In this document: one piece after another, positions 8,644 through 18,198 of the stretch
Layout of the letters: every line of letters begins with the position of its first letter
Numbering within the stretch: position 1 is the first letter of the stretch
Assembly: GCF_001434985.1 (NCBI RefSeq)
Contig: NZ_AZES01000017.1
Span: 1-43,698, forward strand
Direction: 5' to 3'
Origin: Companilactobacillus paralimentarius DSM 13238 = JCM 10415
GTDB taxonomy: Bacteria; Bacillota; Bacilli; Lactobacillales; Lactobacillaceae
Length of the DNA stretch: 43,698 bases
Notes under the pieces: model-generated
What the model was told of the DNA's origin: nothing
The model's input: only the letters and a program-made list of their open reading frames with translations
Database searches by the model: none
Translations under genes and position numbers: made by a program

Positions 8644-10005
8644 ATGGACAATTCAGAGTTTTTTGTAGGTCTTGATATTGGTACAAATTCAGTAAAAGTA
8701 GTGGTTGCTGAATCGTCAGATGACAGATTAAGTGTTGTTGGCGTAGGAAGCGAACGATCACAAGGAGTTAGCCGTGGCGTTATAGTCGATATTGATAAGG
8801 CCGCAGGTGCAATAAGACGGGCTGTTAAGCGGGCCGAAACGCAAGCAAATATCACAATTCATGACGTTGTAGTCGGTATATCGGCTAATATGTTGCAAAT
8901 TGAAAAATGTCAGGGAATGATAGCGGTTGGTTCTCAGTCAAAGGAAATTACTGAAAATGATGTCAGACAAGTTATGCTGGCTGCAATGGTTCAAAACTTA
9001 CCTAGTGAGCGAGAAGTGGTTTCTTTAATTCCCAAACAATTTTCTGTCGATGGGTTTAATAACATTCGTGATCCTCGTGGAATGATTGGTGTACGTCTGG
9101 AAATGACGGGAATCATATATACTGCACCAAAAACAATTGTACATAATACGAAAAAGGCCATCCAAAAGGCTGGTCTAAATATTATTCATAAAGTTATTTC
9201 TCCAATGGCGTTAAGTCAAGTTGTATTAAACGACGGTGAAAGTGACTTTGGAGCCGTAATTATCGATATGGGTGCTGGTCAAACGACTGCTTCAGTTGTT
9301 CACGACCATAACCTCAAATTGTCTACAGTTGATTTTGAAGGTGGAGATTATGTCACTCATGATATTTCGGTAGTTTTGAATACAACAGTAGAAAATGCTA
9401 ATCAATTAAAACTTTACTATGGTAATGCTTCATCATCTCAAGCATCAACTGAGGAAAATATCAGTGTTGAAGTGGTTGGGAAGAATGAGCCTGAGACAAT
9501 TTCAGAAGAATATTTGTCTGAAATTATCGAAGCTAGATTGGAACAAATCTTTACTAGATTACAAGCTCCATTAGAGGACGCAGGTGCTTTGTCACTTCCT
9601 GGTGGAATTGTATTAACCGGTGGAGTTGCTGCAACACCTAACGTCGAAGAGTTGGCTCGAAAAATTTTCAATGTTAAGGTGAGAAGCTATGTTCCAACAC
9701 AAATGGGAATGAGATATCCTTCATACTCGTTGGGCTTAGGCTTAGTAACCTATGCTTCTAGGCTGAATGATATTGGGGTTATTGCTGACAATGTCGTTAA
9801 TGGTGCAACTATTGGCCACAATACGTCGCAGCAATCACAGCCTCAACCTCAACCACAGCAACCTGTTCAAACACCGGTTAATCCAACAGTGCGAGAACAA
9901 CCACAAACTCAAGAACCTAAAGCCACTGATGAGGAAACTTCTAAGCCCGATGAGACTAAGAAGACATCGAAGCTTAAGGACTTTTGGAGTAAGTTTTTTG
10001 ATTAA
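8644..10005 (+). CDS. ftsA: Cell division protein FtsA
   Basis: FtsA is the actin-like ATPase that tethers FtsZ filaments to the membrane. The 453-residue protein has the actin-fold phosphate loop (VGLDIGTNSVKVVV, from residue 8), the 1C/SHS2 insert, the second phosphate block (VIIDMGAGQTT) and the adenosine motif (IVLTGGVAATP). A Q/P-rich low-complexity linker (about 395-425) leads to a C-terminal amphipathic helix (SKLKDFWSKFF), the membrane anchor. The ribosome-binding site AGGGAGG (8625-8631) is 12 bases from the ATG, longer than usual, but no other start is available in frame. ftsZ follows 44 bases downstream. Confidence 0.95.
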   Translation: MDNSEFFVGLDIGTNSVKVVVAESSDDRLSVVGVGSERSQGVSRGVIVDIDKAAGAIRRAVKRAETQANITIHDVVVGISANMLQIEKCQGMIAVGSQSKEITENDVRQVMLAAMVQNLPSEREVVSLIPKQFSVDGFNNIRDPRGMIGVRLEMTGIIYTAPKTIVHNTKKAIQKAGLNIIHKVISPMALSQVVLNDGESDFGAVIIDMGAGQTTASVVHDHNLKLSTVDFEGGDYVTHDISVVLNTTVENANQLKLYYGNASSSQASTEENISVEVVGKNEPETISEEYLSEIIEARLEQIFTRLQAPLEDAGALSLPGGIVLTGGVAATPNVEELARKIFNVKVRSYVPTQMGMRYPSYSLGLGLVTYASRLNDIGVIADNVVNGATIGHNTSQQSQPQPQPQQPVQTPVNPTVREQPQTQEPKATDEETSKPDETKKTSKLKDFWSKFFD

Positions 10006-10049
10006 TAAAAATAAATTAAATTCAATTTTGAACTAGGAGGAACTCCTTA

Positions 10050-11300
10050 ATGGAATATACTTTAGACTCAACCAATAATAAGGGAGCGGTAATTAAGGTT
10101 ATCGGTGTCGGTGGCGCTGGTGGTAATGCCGTAAATCGAATGGTCGAAGCAGGGATTAAAGGTGTTCAATTCATCACTGCTAATACAGACGTTCAAGCAC
10201 TAGAAAGCTCTAACGCTGAAACCAAAATTCAATTAGGACCTAAACTAACAAGAGGATTAGGTGCTGGGTCAAATCCCGAGGTTGGACAAAAGGCTGCTCA
10301 AGAAAGTGAAGAAGCCATTAAAGAGGCCCTTGAAGGTGCCGATATGATTTTTGTTACTGCCGGAATGGGTGGTGGAACTGGTACTGGTGCTGCTCCAATC
10401 GTAGCTAACATTGCTAAGGAAAGTGGTGCTTTGACAGTTGGCGTTGTCACACGTCCATTTGCTTTTGAGGGTGCTAAACGTTCACGTTTTGCTGCTGATG
10501 GTATTACAGAACTTAAAAAAGATGTTGATACATTAGTTATTATTTCTAATAGCAAACTATTAGAAATCGTAGATAAGAAGACACCAATGGGTGAGGCATT
10601 TAGTATTGCCGATGATGTTTTACGTCAAGGTGTTCAAAGTATCTCTGATTTAATTACATCACCTGGTTTTGTTAACCTTGATTTTGCTGATGTTAAGACT
10701 GTTATGTCTGATCAAGGTTCAGCCTTAATGGGTATCGGTACAGCTAATGGCGAAAACAGAATTACTGAAGCAACTAAGAAGGCCATTTCTTCACCATTAC
10801 TTGAAGTTTCAATTGATGGTGCCAAACAGGTACTTCTTAATATTACTGGTGGTCCAGACTTATCATTGTTTGAAGCTCAAGATGCAGCGCAAATTGTTTC
10901 CGAACAAGCTACCTCAGATGTTAATATTATCTTTGGTACTTCAATTGATGATACTTTGGGTGACCAAGTTAAGGTTACTGTAATTGCTACGGGTGTTGAA
11001 AGTGAAGATAAGAAGCGTGAACCAGCTAGACGTCCTTTAAATAATCCAAGAGCTGCTTTTAATAATAATCAAAATAAAGCAACTGATAACGCTGAAGAAC
11101 AATCAGCTAAGCCAAAGGAACAAGCAACTAATAATGATCCATTGGCCGCTTGGGATATTAATCGTGACGCATCTAAACCAAAGGATGTTTCCGGTGAAAA
11201 AGGTGATTTTGAAATTTTCCAAAAACCTGAAACTATCGATTTAAGCGATGATGACGATGATTCAACTCCTCCAATCTTTAAACGTCGTAACAATAAATAA
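10050..11300 (+). CDS. ftsZ: Cell division protein FtsZ
   Basis: FtsZ is the tubulin-like GTPase that forms the Z ring. The 416 residues include the nucleotide-binding loops ([12 protein letters not shown] near the N-terminus, the tubulin signature GGGTGTG at 107-113) and the T7 synergy loop NLDFADVK. An acidic, asparagine-rich disordered linker (about 320-400) leads to the conserved C-terminal peptide ([10 protein letters not shown]), the docking site for FtsA and SepF, both encoded next to it. A very strong ribosome-binding site (AGGAGGAA) precedes the ATG, in keeping with high expression. Confidence 0.98.
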   Translation: MEYTLDSTNNKGAVIKVIGVGGAGGNAVNRMVEAGIKGVQFITANTDVQALESSNAETKIQLGPKLTRGLGAGSNPEVGQKAAQESEEAIKEALEGADMIFVTAGMGGGTGTGAAPIVANIAKESGALTVGVVTRPFAFEGAKRSRFAADGITELKKDVDTLVIISNSKLLEIVDKKTPMGEAFSIADDVLRQGVQSISDLITSPGFVNLDFADVKTVMSDQGSALMGIGTANGENRITEATKKAISSPLLEVSIDGAKQVLLNITGGPDLSLFEAQDAAQIVSEQATSDVNIIFGTSIDDTLGDQVKVTVIATGVESEDKKREPARRPLNNPRAAFNNNQNKATDNAEEQSAKPKEQATNNDPLAAWDINRDASKPKDVSGEKGDFEIFQKPETIDLSDDDDDSTPPIFKRRNNK

Positions 11301-11314
11301 AAGGAGATTTTCTT

Positions 11315-11722
11315 ATGGCATTTGAAAAACTAAGCAGTTTTTTTGGAATTAATGACGATGAAGACTTTGAAGAAAAACCAGTCGAAACGCCTCAACCTAA
11401 AAAAAATTATTCAAATAATGAAAAGGTCGTATCAATGAGTGCAGCAAGTGAGAGTAGAAGTGCGGTCAATAGTAAGATTGCTATTTATCAACCCAGAGTT
11501 TACTCTGACGCAAAGGTTATTGCTAAACAACTTTTGAATAATAAAGCTGTGATCGTTAATTTTAATAATGTCAATGATGAACAATCAAAGAGAATCGTAG
11601 ATTTCTTAACTGGTACTATCTTTGCTTTAAATGGCGAGATTAAACGTGTTGGGGAAAAAATCTTTCTTTGCACACCACCGAAGTTTGAAATTGATGGAAG
11701 TATACCAGACATAAACGAATAG
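11315..11722 (+). CDS. sepF: Cell division protein SepF
   Basis: SepF (YlmF) is a second membrane anchor for FtsZ and shapes the septum. The 135-residue product has the N-terminal amphipathic membrane-binding helix (MAFEKLSSFFGI), an acidic linker, and the C-terminal dimerisation domain (about 50-130) with the blocks NNKAVIVNFNNV and RIVDFLTGTIFAL. The AAAGGAG ribosome-binding site is strong. It lies 14 bases after ftsZ, whose C-terminal peptide it is expected to bind. Confidence 0.94.
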   Translation: MAFEKLSSFFGINDDEDFEEKPVETPQPKKNYSNNEKVVSMSAASESRSAVNSKIAIYQPRVYSDAKVIAKQLLNNKAVIVNFNNVNDEQSKRIVDFLTGTIFALNGEIKRVGEKIFLCTPPKFEIDGSIPDINE

Positions 11723-11738
11723 TAAGTCGAGGAAAGAT

Positions 11739-12008
11739 ATGGATCGAATTGTAAGTGGACTACCATTTATCATTAGTTGGGCGTTTGAATTGTACGAATT
11801 TATTTTATTCGTATATTGCTTGATGTCATTCGTACCAGCTTTATATAACTCTGCTTTTGGAAGATTTGTTGCTTCAATGGTAAATCCATTCTTAAATCTA
11901 ATCAGAAGAGTCATACCAACAAGTATTGGCCTTTTTGATTTCTCTCCAATAATTGCCATAATATTAATACGATTATTGCAGAAAGTGATTTTTATGATAA
12001 TTTTATGA
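11739..12008 (+). CDS. YggT family membrane protein (YlmG)
   Basis: This 89-residue protein has two hydrophobic segments (about 15-37 and 60-87) flanking a loop with the NPFLNLIRRVIPTSIGLFDFSP block typical of YggT/YlmG proteins. The family sits with division genes in Gram-positives and cyanobacteria; a role in septum or nucleoid organisation has been suggested, but the biochemical activity is unknown. It lies between sepF and ylmH, the standard position. Its stop overlaps the ylmH start as ATGA. Confidence 0.88.
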   Translation: MDRIVSGLPFIISWAFELYEFILFVYCLMSFVPALYNSAFGRFVASMVNPFLNLIRRVIPTSIGLFDFSPIIAIILIRLLQKVIFMIIL

Positions 12009-12802
12009 TGGAAGATAAAAAAGGAGTCATGGGTGGAGGTTATTTTAGACCTGAGGAAAAACCGTTTATTGATAAGATGAGCGATATTTTGTTAAAGGCT
12101 CAAACAATGTATACTCCACAATTGACGGATTTTTTAAATTTAAGAGAGCAAACAATTTTAAACAATCTGATTAATAAGTATGATGATTTATTTGTACATT
12201 ATTTTGGTGGATATGATAGTGCTGAAAGGGTCAGGGGAATAATTGCTCCTGACTATTTTGTGCCTCAGGAATCTGATTATGATATATCCATGTATGAAAT
12301 TCGGTATCCAGAAAAATTTGCTAATTTACATCACGGACAGATTCTCGGATCGTTGACTGGTTCAGGAATTGACCGTGATCGATTTGGTGACATCATTACT
12401 GATGGTGAAAATTGGCAATTTTTTGTTTTCAAATCAATGAGTGATTATATTGAGGAACAAGTTAAGAAAATTGGTCCGTTCAAGGTGCATTTGATGGAAA
12501 AGGATTTTCAAGATCTGTTATTACCCAAAGATGATTCAACGGATGAGACAATCAATGTACAATCATTACGTTTGGATACAATCGTCGCTACCGTTTACGA
12601 TTTATCCAGACAAAATGCTAAAGTGCTGGTAGATCATGGGAAAGTTCAAATAAATTGGGCTGTTAATAAGAATGCTAGTTCATTTATTACAATAACTGAT
12701 ACACTTAGTGTAAGAGGTTTTGGTAGAATAAGAATTAACGACATTATGGGACGATCAAAGAATAATAAATATATTCTGTTCGTAAATGTTATTAAGAAAT
12801 AA
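12005..12802 (+). CDS. ylmH: S4-domain RNA-binding protein YlmH
   Basis: The 265-residue product has an N-terminal YlmH-type domain (about 1-180, with FGGYDSAERVRGII and the GSLTGSGIDRDRFGDI block) and a C-terminal S4 RNA-binding domain (about 185-255, LRLDTIVATVYDLSRQNAKVLVDHGKVQINW). YlmH of Bacillus has been linked to rescue of stalled ribosomes and associates with 50S-peptidyl-tRNA complexes. It overlaps the preceding gene by 4 bases; a second ATG at 12008 is an alternative start. Its place between yggT and divIVA is conserved. Confidence 0.9.
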   Translation: MMEDKKGVMGGGYFRPEEKPFIDKMSDILLKAQTMYTPQLTDFLNLREQTILNNLINKYDDLFVHYFGGYDSAERVRGIIAPDYFVPQESDYDISMYEIRYPEKFANLHHGQILGSLTGSGIDRDRFGDIITDGENWQFFVFKSMSDYIEEQVKKIGPFKVHLMEKDFQDLLLPKDDSTDETINVQSLRLDTIVATVYDLSRQNAKVLVDHGKVQINWAVNKNASSFITITDTLSVRGFGRIRINDIMGRSKNNKYILFVNVIKK

Positions 12803-12817
12803 TAGGGGCGTGAAGTT

Positions 12818-13555
12818 ATGGTATTGTCACCAGTAGAAATACATGATAAAGAATTTGATAGTAAATTTAGAGGCTATGACCGCGACCAAGTGAATGACTT
12901 TCTGAAACAAGCAGCTCAAGATTATAATCTGGCATTACAAAAAAATGCTGAGTTAGAAAAACAACTTAAAGATACTACTGACCAATTAAAGTATTTTACT
13001 GATATGAAGGATGCTTTGAATCAATCTATTTTGGTTGCTCAAGAAGCGGCTGAAAAGGTGAAATCCGAATCAGAACAGGAAGCACAGATTATTGTAGAAG
13101 AGTCTCAGAAAAAAGCTCGTGATTTACTAAATCAATCAACTGATAAATCTAATCGGATTTTGCAGGATGCATCTGATCGTGCCCGTCAAGTCACCATTGA
13201 GACTGATAATTTGAAAAAATCAGTTAATTCATTCCGTCAAGGTCTTCAAGGAATGCTCAAGCAACAACTTGACATGGTTGAAAATCCTGAGTGGTCTAAG
13301 CTTAATGACAGTACATCTACTGAAAAATTAAAACAGGAAATTGGTGATCAAGCCAATGGTACTACTCAAGACTATCAACCTAATGTACAAAATAATGAAA
13401 ATATGCAAGATCAGGTTTCAAAGTCAGATCAAATGAATTATAATGATAATATTCAGAATGACCAACCAGACGAATCTTATACGATTAATCATCAACAAAA
13501 TGAACCTACGTTCAATTTTCAAGATGACGCTGATGGTGATTCGAAGGAAAATTAA
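12818..13555 (+). CDS. divIVA: Cell division initiation protein DivIVA
   Basis: DivIVA is a coiled-coil protein that binds negatively curved membrane at poles and septa. The 245-residue product starts with the membrane-binding head (residues about 1-55, LSPVEIHDKEFDSKFRGYDRDQVNDFL), followed by coiled coils to about residue 155. An N/Q/D-rich, probably disordered tail (about 165-245) ends the protein. It closes the division cluster; the ileS T-box leader begins straight after it with no clear terminator between. Confidence 0.95.
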   Translation: MVLSPVEIHDKEFDSKFRGYDRDQVNDFLKQAAQDYNLALQKNAELEKQLKDTTDQLKYFTDMKDALNQSILVAQEAAEKVKSESEQEAQIIVEESQKKARDLLNQSTDKSNRILQDASDRARQVTIETDNLKKSVNSFRQGLQGMLKQQLDMVENPEWSKLNDSTSTEKLKQEIGDQANGTTQDYQPNVQNNENMQDQVSKSDQMNYNDNIQNDQPDESYTINHQQNEPTFNFQDDADGDSKEN

Positions 13556-13565
13556 GAGAATAAGT

Positions 13566-13711
13566 GCTTAGAGTAAATTTTTTCAGCGAGCTAGCAAATG
13601 GTGTGAGGTTAGTAAAAATTCTTTAGGTATATCGGCTCTTAAAAAACCGTATATTAATTTACCAATAGGTGGTATAGCGAGAACTCGTCCTAGATTGGAT
13701 GGGTTCTTTTT
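13566..13711 (+). promoter_or_regulatory. T-box riboswitch of ileS (isoleucine specifier)
   Basis: The leader has the parts of a T-box. Stem I carries the AGCGAGC block (13585-13591) and a GGTGTGAGG loop. An ATC triplet at 13631-13633 in the specifier region reads as isoleucine. The T-box core AATAGGTGGTATAGCG (13664-13679) has the tRNA-acceptor-pairing bulge TGGT at 13670-13673, complementary to ACCA. A terminator follows. Uncharged tRNA-Ile would pair at both sites, favour the antiterminator and switch ileS on. The identity of the downstream gene confirms the specifier. Confidence 0.92.
13680..13711 (+). terminator. T-box-controlled terminator before ileS
   Basis: AGAACTCGTCC (13680-13690) pairs along 11 positions, two of them G-U, with GGATGGGTTCT (13697-13707). 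The loop is 6 nt and a run of T follows. The 5' arm overlaps the end of the T-box core, so terminator and antiterminator are mutually exclusive. Confidence 0.9.
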
Positions 13712-13731
13712 ATTTTAGAAGGGGTGAAAGA

Positions 13732-16509
13732 ATGCGAGTAAAAGATACTCTTAACTTAGGTAAAACTAAGTTCCCAATGCGTGGTAATTTGCCAAACAAA
13801 GAAGCTGAATGGCAAAAGGCTTGGGAAGAAAACAAACTTTACGAAAAGCGACAAAAATTAAACGAAGGTAAACCAACTTTTGAATTACTAGATGGACCTC
13901 CATTTGCTAATGGTGATATCCATATGGGACATTCATTAAATAAGGTTTCAAAGGATATTATCGTTCGTTACAAATCAATGAATGGATTCCGTTCACCTTA
14001 TGTTCCTGGTTGGGATACTCATGGTCTTCCAATTGAACAACAAATGGCTAAAAAGGGTGTCAAACGTAAGGAAATGAGCATGTCCGAATATCGTAAGTTA
14101 TGTTACGATTTCGCTCAGGGTGAAATTAAGAAACAAATGGCTGGGTTCAAACGTTTAGGTATTTCAGCTGACTGGGATCACCCATACATTACTTACCAAC
14201 CTGAATTTGAAAAGGCTGAATTAGAGATCTTTGGTGAAATGGTCGATAAAGGTTACATTTACCGTGGTAAGAAACCTGTTTACTGGTCACCATCATCTGA
14301 GTCAACTCTAGCTGAAGCTGAAGTTGAATATAAGGACATCAAGTCACCATCAATCTTTGTTGCCTTCAAAGTACGCGATGGTAAAGGTGTAGTTGACAGT
14401 GATGCTTCATTCATCATTTGGACAACAACTCCATGGACAATTCCATCTAATGAAGCTATCTGTGTAAATCCTAAATTTATTTACGCTGAAGTTAATGCTG
14501 ATGGTAAGAAATATGTTGTTGCTCAAGAAAGAATCCAATTCGTTCAAGAACAACTTGGTTGGAAAAATGTTGAAATTCTTAAAACATTTAAGGGTGCTGA
14601 ACTTGAAGGTTTGACAGCTACACATCCATTCTATGATCGTGAATCAGAATTAATTCTTGGATTCCACGTTACACTTGATGATGGTACTGGTTTGGTTCAT
14701 ACAGCTCCTGGATTTGGTGCTGATGACTTTGTTGTTGGTATGAAATACAAGTTGCCTGTTTTCTCACCAATCGATGCACAAGGTCGTTTCACAGATGAAG
14801 TACCAGAATATGAGGGTGTCTTCTACGATGATGCTAACAAGATGATTACTGAACGTATGAAGGAAAATGGTTCATTATTGAAATTAAGTTTCTTCACTCA
14901 CAGTTATCCACATGATTGGCGTACTAAGAAACCAGTTATTTTCCGTGCTACACCACAATGGTTTGCTTCAATTGATAAGTTTAGACAACAAATTCTTGAT
15001 GAAATCGAAAAAATCGACTTCAAACCTGCTTGGGGTAAAACACGTCTTTACAACATGATTCGTGATCGTGGTGATTGGGTAATTTCAAGACAACGTGCTT
15101 GGGGTGTTCCACTACCAATTTTCTATGCCGAAAATGGTGACCCTATCATGACTAAGGAAACTGTTGACCATGTAGCAGACCTAGTAGGTAAGTATGGTTC
15201 TAACGTTTGGTTCGAAAAGGATGCTAAGGATCTTCTTCCAGAAGGCTATACAAATCCAGGTAGTCCAAATGGTAAGTTTACTAAGGAAACTGATATCTTG
15301 GATGTTTGGTTTGACTCTGGGACAGCTCATTCAGGTGTTGCTAAGACTCGTGATAATTTAACATTCCCAGCTGACTTAATTCTTGAAGGCTCTGATCAGT
15401 ATCGTGGTTGGTTCAACTCAATGCTAGTAACTTCCGTAGCTGCTTATGGAGTTGCACCATATAAGGCTGTTATGTCACAAGGTTTCACTTTGGATAAGAA
15501 TGGCGTTAAAATGAGTAAATCACTTGGAAATGTCATTTCACCTAGTGATATCGAAAGACAATTTGGTGCCGAAATTATCCGTCTTTGGGTTGCTTCAGTT
15601 GACTCAAGTTCTGATGTTTCTGTTTCAGTTGACTCATTTAAACAAGTTTCTGAAACATACCGTAAGATCAGAAATACTATCAGATTCATGTTAGCTAACA
15701 CAACTGATTTTGATCCAAAGACTAACGCTGTCGCATATAGTGATCTTCGTCCAGAAGATAAATATATCAAGGTCAAGTTGAATGACTTAGTTAAGAATGT
15801 TTTGGCAGATTATGACAAATATGATTTTGCTGACGTTGAGAAATCAATTGTTAGTTTCATTGTTAATGAAATGTCAACATTCTACTTAGATTTTGCCAAA
15901 GATGTTGTTTATATTGATGCTGAGGATTCACATGCTCGTCGTTCAATGCAAACTGTTATCTATGACGTAGTTGTTAAATTAGCTAAGATGTTGACACCAA
16001 TCTTGCCACATACTATGGAACAAGTTTGGGAATACCTTAAAGAATCAGAAGATTATGTTCAATTAGCAGAAATGCCAGAAGTTGAAGATCTTCCTGATCA
16101 AGCTGAAATCGAAAGTGATTGGACAACCTTCATGGACTTTAGAGACAATGTTTTGAAGTCACTTGAAGTTGCCCGTGCTGATAAAATGATTGGTAAATCA
16201 CTTGAAGCTAAAGTAACCGTTCATCCAAGTACTGACTTAAAAGCTGTTCTTGATAAAATTGATAGTAATTTTGGTCAATTATTAATCGTTTCTCAATTTG
16301 AACTTTCAGATCAAGAATTAGCCAATGCCGATAAGTATGAACTTGCTGATGTTTTAGTTGAAAAGGCTCAAGGAGACGTTTGTCAAAGATGTCGTATGAT
16401 CAAGACTGACGTTGGTAGTGATAGTAATTATCCAACATTCTGTGCTAGATGTGCTAAGATTGTTGCTGAAGAGTATCCAGAAACAAAGACTGAGGGCTTT
16501 GATGATTAG
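13732..16509 (+). CDS. ileS: Isoleucine--tRNA ligase IleS
   Basis: This class I synthetase charges tRNA-Ile and edits mischarged valine. The 925-residue protein has the HIGH-type motif HMGH (64-67), the CP1 editing insert with its TTPWTIPSN block, KMSKS at 593-597, and a C-terminal zinc finger with two CxxC pairs (CQRC and CARC). The ATG at 13732 was chosen because GAAGGGGTG precedes it; an upstream in-frame ATG at 13699 lies inside the terminator hairpin and cannot be the start. It is controlled by the isoleucine T-box upstream. Confidence 0.97.
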   Translation: MRVKDTLNLGKTKFPMRGNLPNKEAEWQKAWEENKLYEKRQKLNEGKPTFELLDGPPFANGDIHMGHSLNKVSKDIIVRYKSMNGFRSPYVPGWDTHGLPIEQQMAKKGVKRKEMSMSEYRKLCYDFAQGEIKKQMAGFKRLGISADWDHPYITYQPEFEKAELEIFGEMVDKGYIYRGKKPVYWSPSSESTLAEAEVEYKDIKSPSIFVAFKVRDGKGVVDSDASFIIWTTTPWTIPSNEAICVNPKFIYAEVNADGKKYVVAQERIQFVQEQLGWKNVEILKTFKGAELEGLTATHPFYDRESELILGFHVTLDDGTGLVHTAPGFGADDFVVGMKYKLPVFSPIDAQGRFTDEVPEYEGVFYDDANKMITERMKENGSLLKLSFFTHSYPHDWRTKKPVIFRATPQWFASIDKFRQQILDEIEKIDFKPAWGKTRLYNMIRDRGDWVISRQRAWGVPLPIFYAENGDPIMTKETVDHVADLVGKYGSNVWFEKDAKDLLPEGYTNPGSPNGKFTKETDILDVWFDSGTAHSGVAKTRDNLTFPADLILEGSDQYRGWFNSMLVTSVAAYGVAPYKAVMSQGFTLDKNGVKMSKSLGNVISPSDIERQFGAEIIRLWVASVDSSSDVSVSVDSFKQVSETYRKIRNTIRFMLANTTDFDPKTNAVAYSDLRPEDKYIKVKLNDLVKNVLADYDKYDFADVEKSIVSFIVNEMSTFYLDFAKDVVYIDAEDSHARRSMQTVIYDVVVKLAKMLTPILPHTMEQVWEYLKESEDYVQLAEMPEVEDLPDQAEIESDWTTFMDFRDNVLKSLEVARADKMIGKSLEAKVTVHPSTDLKAVLDKIDSNFGQLLIVSQFELSDQELANADKYELADVLVEKAQGDVCQRCRMIKTDVGSDSNYPTFCARCAKIVAEEYPETKTEGFDD

Positions 16510-16521
16510 GAATGGTGAATA

Positions 16522-16737
16522 ATGTTCACAGGAAAAATAGTAAGGTTCAATAAGGACCGTGGTTTTGGTTTTATAAATAATGGGGAAGAAGATATTTTCT
16601 TCTTTGCGGACTCAATTCTTAATCGTGAGGACTTTTATATTGAAAAAGGTCTCGGCGTTACTTTTGAGATTGCACCTGGTTATAAGGGACCACAAGCTGT
16701 TAATATTAATATCAAAAAAGAAGAAAGCGCTGAATAG
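16522..16737 (+). CDS. Cold-shock-domain protein (variant)
   Basis: This 71-residue protein consists of one cold-shock domain, a five-stranded OB fold that binds single-stranded RNA or DNA. RNP1 is intact (DRGFGFI, 12-18). RNP2 reads DIFFF (24-28) instead of the usual D-V/I-F-V-H, and the GEEDIFFFADSILN stretch departs from typical CspA, so this is a divergent member rather than a classical cold-shock protein. It starts 12 bases after the ileS stop and is probably read through from ileS. Its own stop codon lies inside the terminator hairpin. Confidence 0.8.
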   Translation: MFTGKIVRFNKDRGFGFINNGEEDIFFFADSILNREDFYIEKGLGVTFEIAPGYKGPQAVNINIKKEESAE

Positions 16738-16750
16738 TGCTTTCTTTTTC
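16721..16750 (+). terminator. Terminator overlapping the end of the cold-shock-domain gene
   Basis: AAGAAAGCGCT (16721-16731) pairs over 11 bases, one of them G-U, with AGTGCTTTCTT (16736-16746) around a GAAT loop, followed by T residues. The hairpin begins inside the coding sequence and its loop and 3' arm contain the TAG stop (16735-16737). Confidence 0.8.
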
Positions 16751-16776
16751 TTTGAGGAGAAAATAGGAGAAAAAAT

Positions 16777-18198
16777 ATGGACGAGCAAGCAAATCCAAGA
16801 AGATGGATGATTCTGATCTCAGTTGGTATTTTTACTTTAATGGCAACGCTTGACGGTTCAATTGTAAATATTGCCTTGCCGGTTATTAGTAAAAATTTGA
16901 ATATCGAAATGAATATGGCTGAGTGGGTCGTTTCCATTTATTTAGTCACAATTTGTATTTTCTTATTAATGTTTGGAAAAATTGCTGATTCAATCGGTAA
17001 AATAAAAGTATTCAAGATTGGTTCAGTAATGTTTATTATCGGTTCCATCGTTTGTGGTTTGAGTGATAATTTAGTAATGCTACTGGTAGGTAGAGTAATC
17101 CAAGCTACTGGTGCATCAATGGCAATGGCTACTAATAACGGCATTATTACTGAAACATTCCCCTTACGAGAACGCGGTTATGCTTTGGGCTATATTGGTT
17201 CATTTGTATCTATAGGAGCAATTGCCGGACCAGGAATTGGTGGTTTAATTTTAGGCCATTTTCACTGGAGTTATATTTTTTGGATCAATATTCCAATTGG
17301 TTTGGTAGCATTGATCTTGGGCTATGTCAATTTGCCTAAAGTGGAAAAAACCAATCCAGTTAAATTTGATAAAACTGGTTTTGCAGCATATTTTGTAACA
17401 TTGTTGCTTTTCTTTGGAGCTATTTTTGTTGGTCAATCAATTGGATTTACTAATCCTTATATTATTGTGGCATTTGTAGCTGCTATAATTTTCTTTGGAA
17501 TATTCTTGACGATTGAGAAAAAAGTTACTAATCCGATGATTGAATTAAGAATTTTTCGTAATCATAATTTCACGTTAGGACTAGTAGCGGGATTCTTTAT
17601 TTTCGTCACTAATTTCTTCTTCAATGTGATTTCACCATTCTATTTAGAAAATGCCTTGGGTATCGCTGCTTCAACGGCAAGCTACATCTTAATGGCTTTT
17701 CCATTAGTACAGGTTGTAGTTGCTCCTATTTCTGGTAAAATATCAGCAAAGGTTAATCCAATTGTTTTAACAATTGTTGGATTGGTTGTAATCGAATTGG
17801 CCCAATTGGGATATTTAGCTTTCAATTTGAAGACAGAAATCTGGTTTATTTTATTGTGTATCGGGTTAAATGGCTTGGGTAATGGTTTATTCCAGGCGCC
17901 GAATAATACAATGATTATGAGTTCAGTTGAGACTAAAGATTTAGGAATTGCTGGTGGATTGAATGCCTTATCTCGTAATTTAGGTATGATAATTGGAGTT
18001 TCTGTTTCCACAACAGTCCTATTTTTATCAATGAGTAAATTCTATGGTAAGTCAGTCACTACTTACGTTGAAGGTAGACCGGATATTTTTATTGACGGGA
18101 TGCGTGTTACAATGTCATTTGCAGTAGTTATTTGTTTGATTGCAATTGTGATGTCGGTCGTAAGATTAATAAAGTCAGGAAGGTCAAGTAATGAGTAA
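16777..18198 (+). CDS. MFS drug-resistance-type transporter (DHA2/EmrB-QacA family, 14 TM)
   Basis: The 473-residue, very hydrophobic protein has about 14 membrane spans, the mark of the DHA2 drug:H+ antiporters. The N-terminal LDGSIVNIALPVI stretch is the family's motif D1, and motif C appears as GYIGSFVSIGAIAGPGIGG, the signature of antiporters. The substrate cannot be told from sequence. It follows the cold-shock gene's terminator and overlaps the Nudix gene by 8 bases, so it may be co-transcribed with the genes downstream. GGAGA precedes the ATG. Confidence 0.85.
   Translation: MDEQANPRRWMILISVGIFTLMATLDGSIVNIALPVISKNLNIEMNMAEWVVSIYLVTICIFLLMFGKIADSIGKIKVFKIGSVMFIIGSIVCGLSDNLVMLLVGRVIQATGASMAMATNNGIITETFPLRERGYALGYIGSFVSIGAIAGPGIGGLILGHFHWSYIFWINIPIGLVALILGYVNLPKVEKTNPVKFDKTGFAAYFVTLLLFFGAIFVGQSIGFTNPYIIVAFVAAIIFFGIFLTIEKKVTNPMIELRIFRNHNFTLGLVAGFFIFVTNFFFNVISPFYLENALGIAASTASYILMAFPLVQVVVAPISGKISAKVNPIVLTIVGLVVIELAQLGYLAFNLKTEIWFILLCIGLNGLGNGLFQAPNNTMIMSSVETKDLGIAGGLNALSRNLGMIIGVSVSTTVLFLSMSKFYGKSVTTYVEGRPDIFIDGMRVTMSFAVVICLIAIVMSVVRLIKSGRSSNE

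Noticed and set aside
9835-9915. Repetitive CAA/CCT-rich stretch in ftsA
   Set aside because: It is the low-complexity Q/P-rich linker before the C-terminal membrane anchor, usual in FtsA, not a separate repeat element.
13699-13731. Upstream in-frame ATG for ileS
   Set aside because: It lies in the 3' arm of the T-box terminator; the ATG at 13732 has its own ribosome-binding site.
16777-18198. MFS exporter as a mobile or acquired resistance element
   Set aside because: Base composition and codon use look like the neighbours, it overlaps the next gene, and there are no repeats, transposase or integrase around it.
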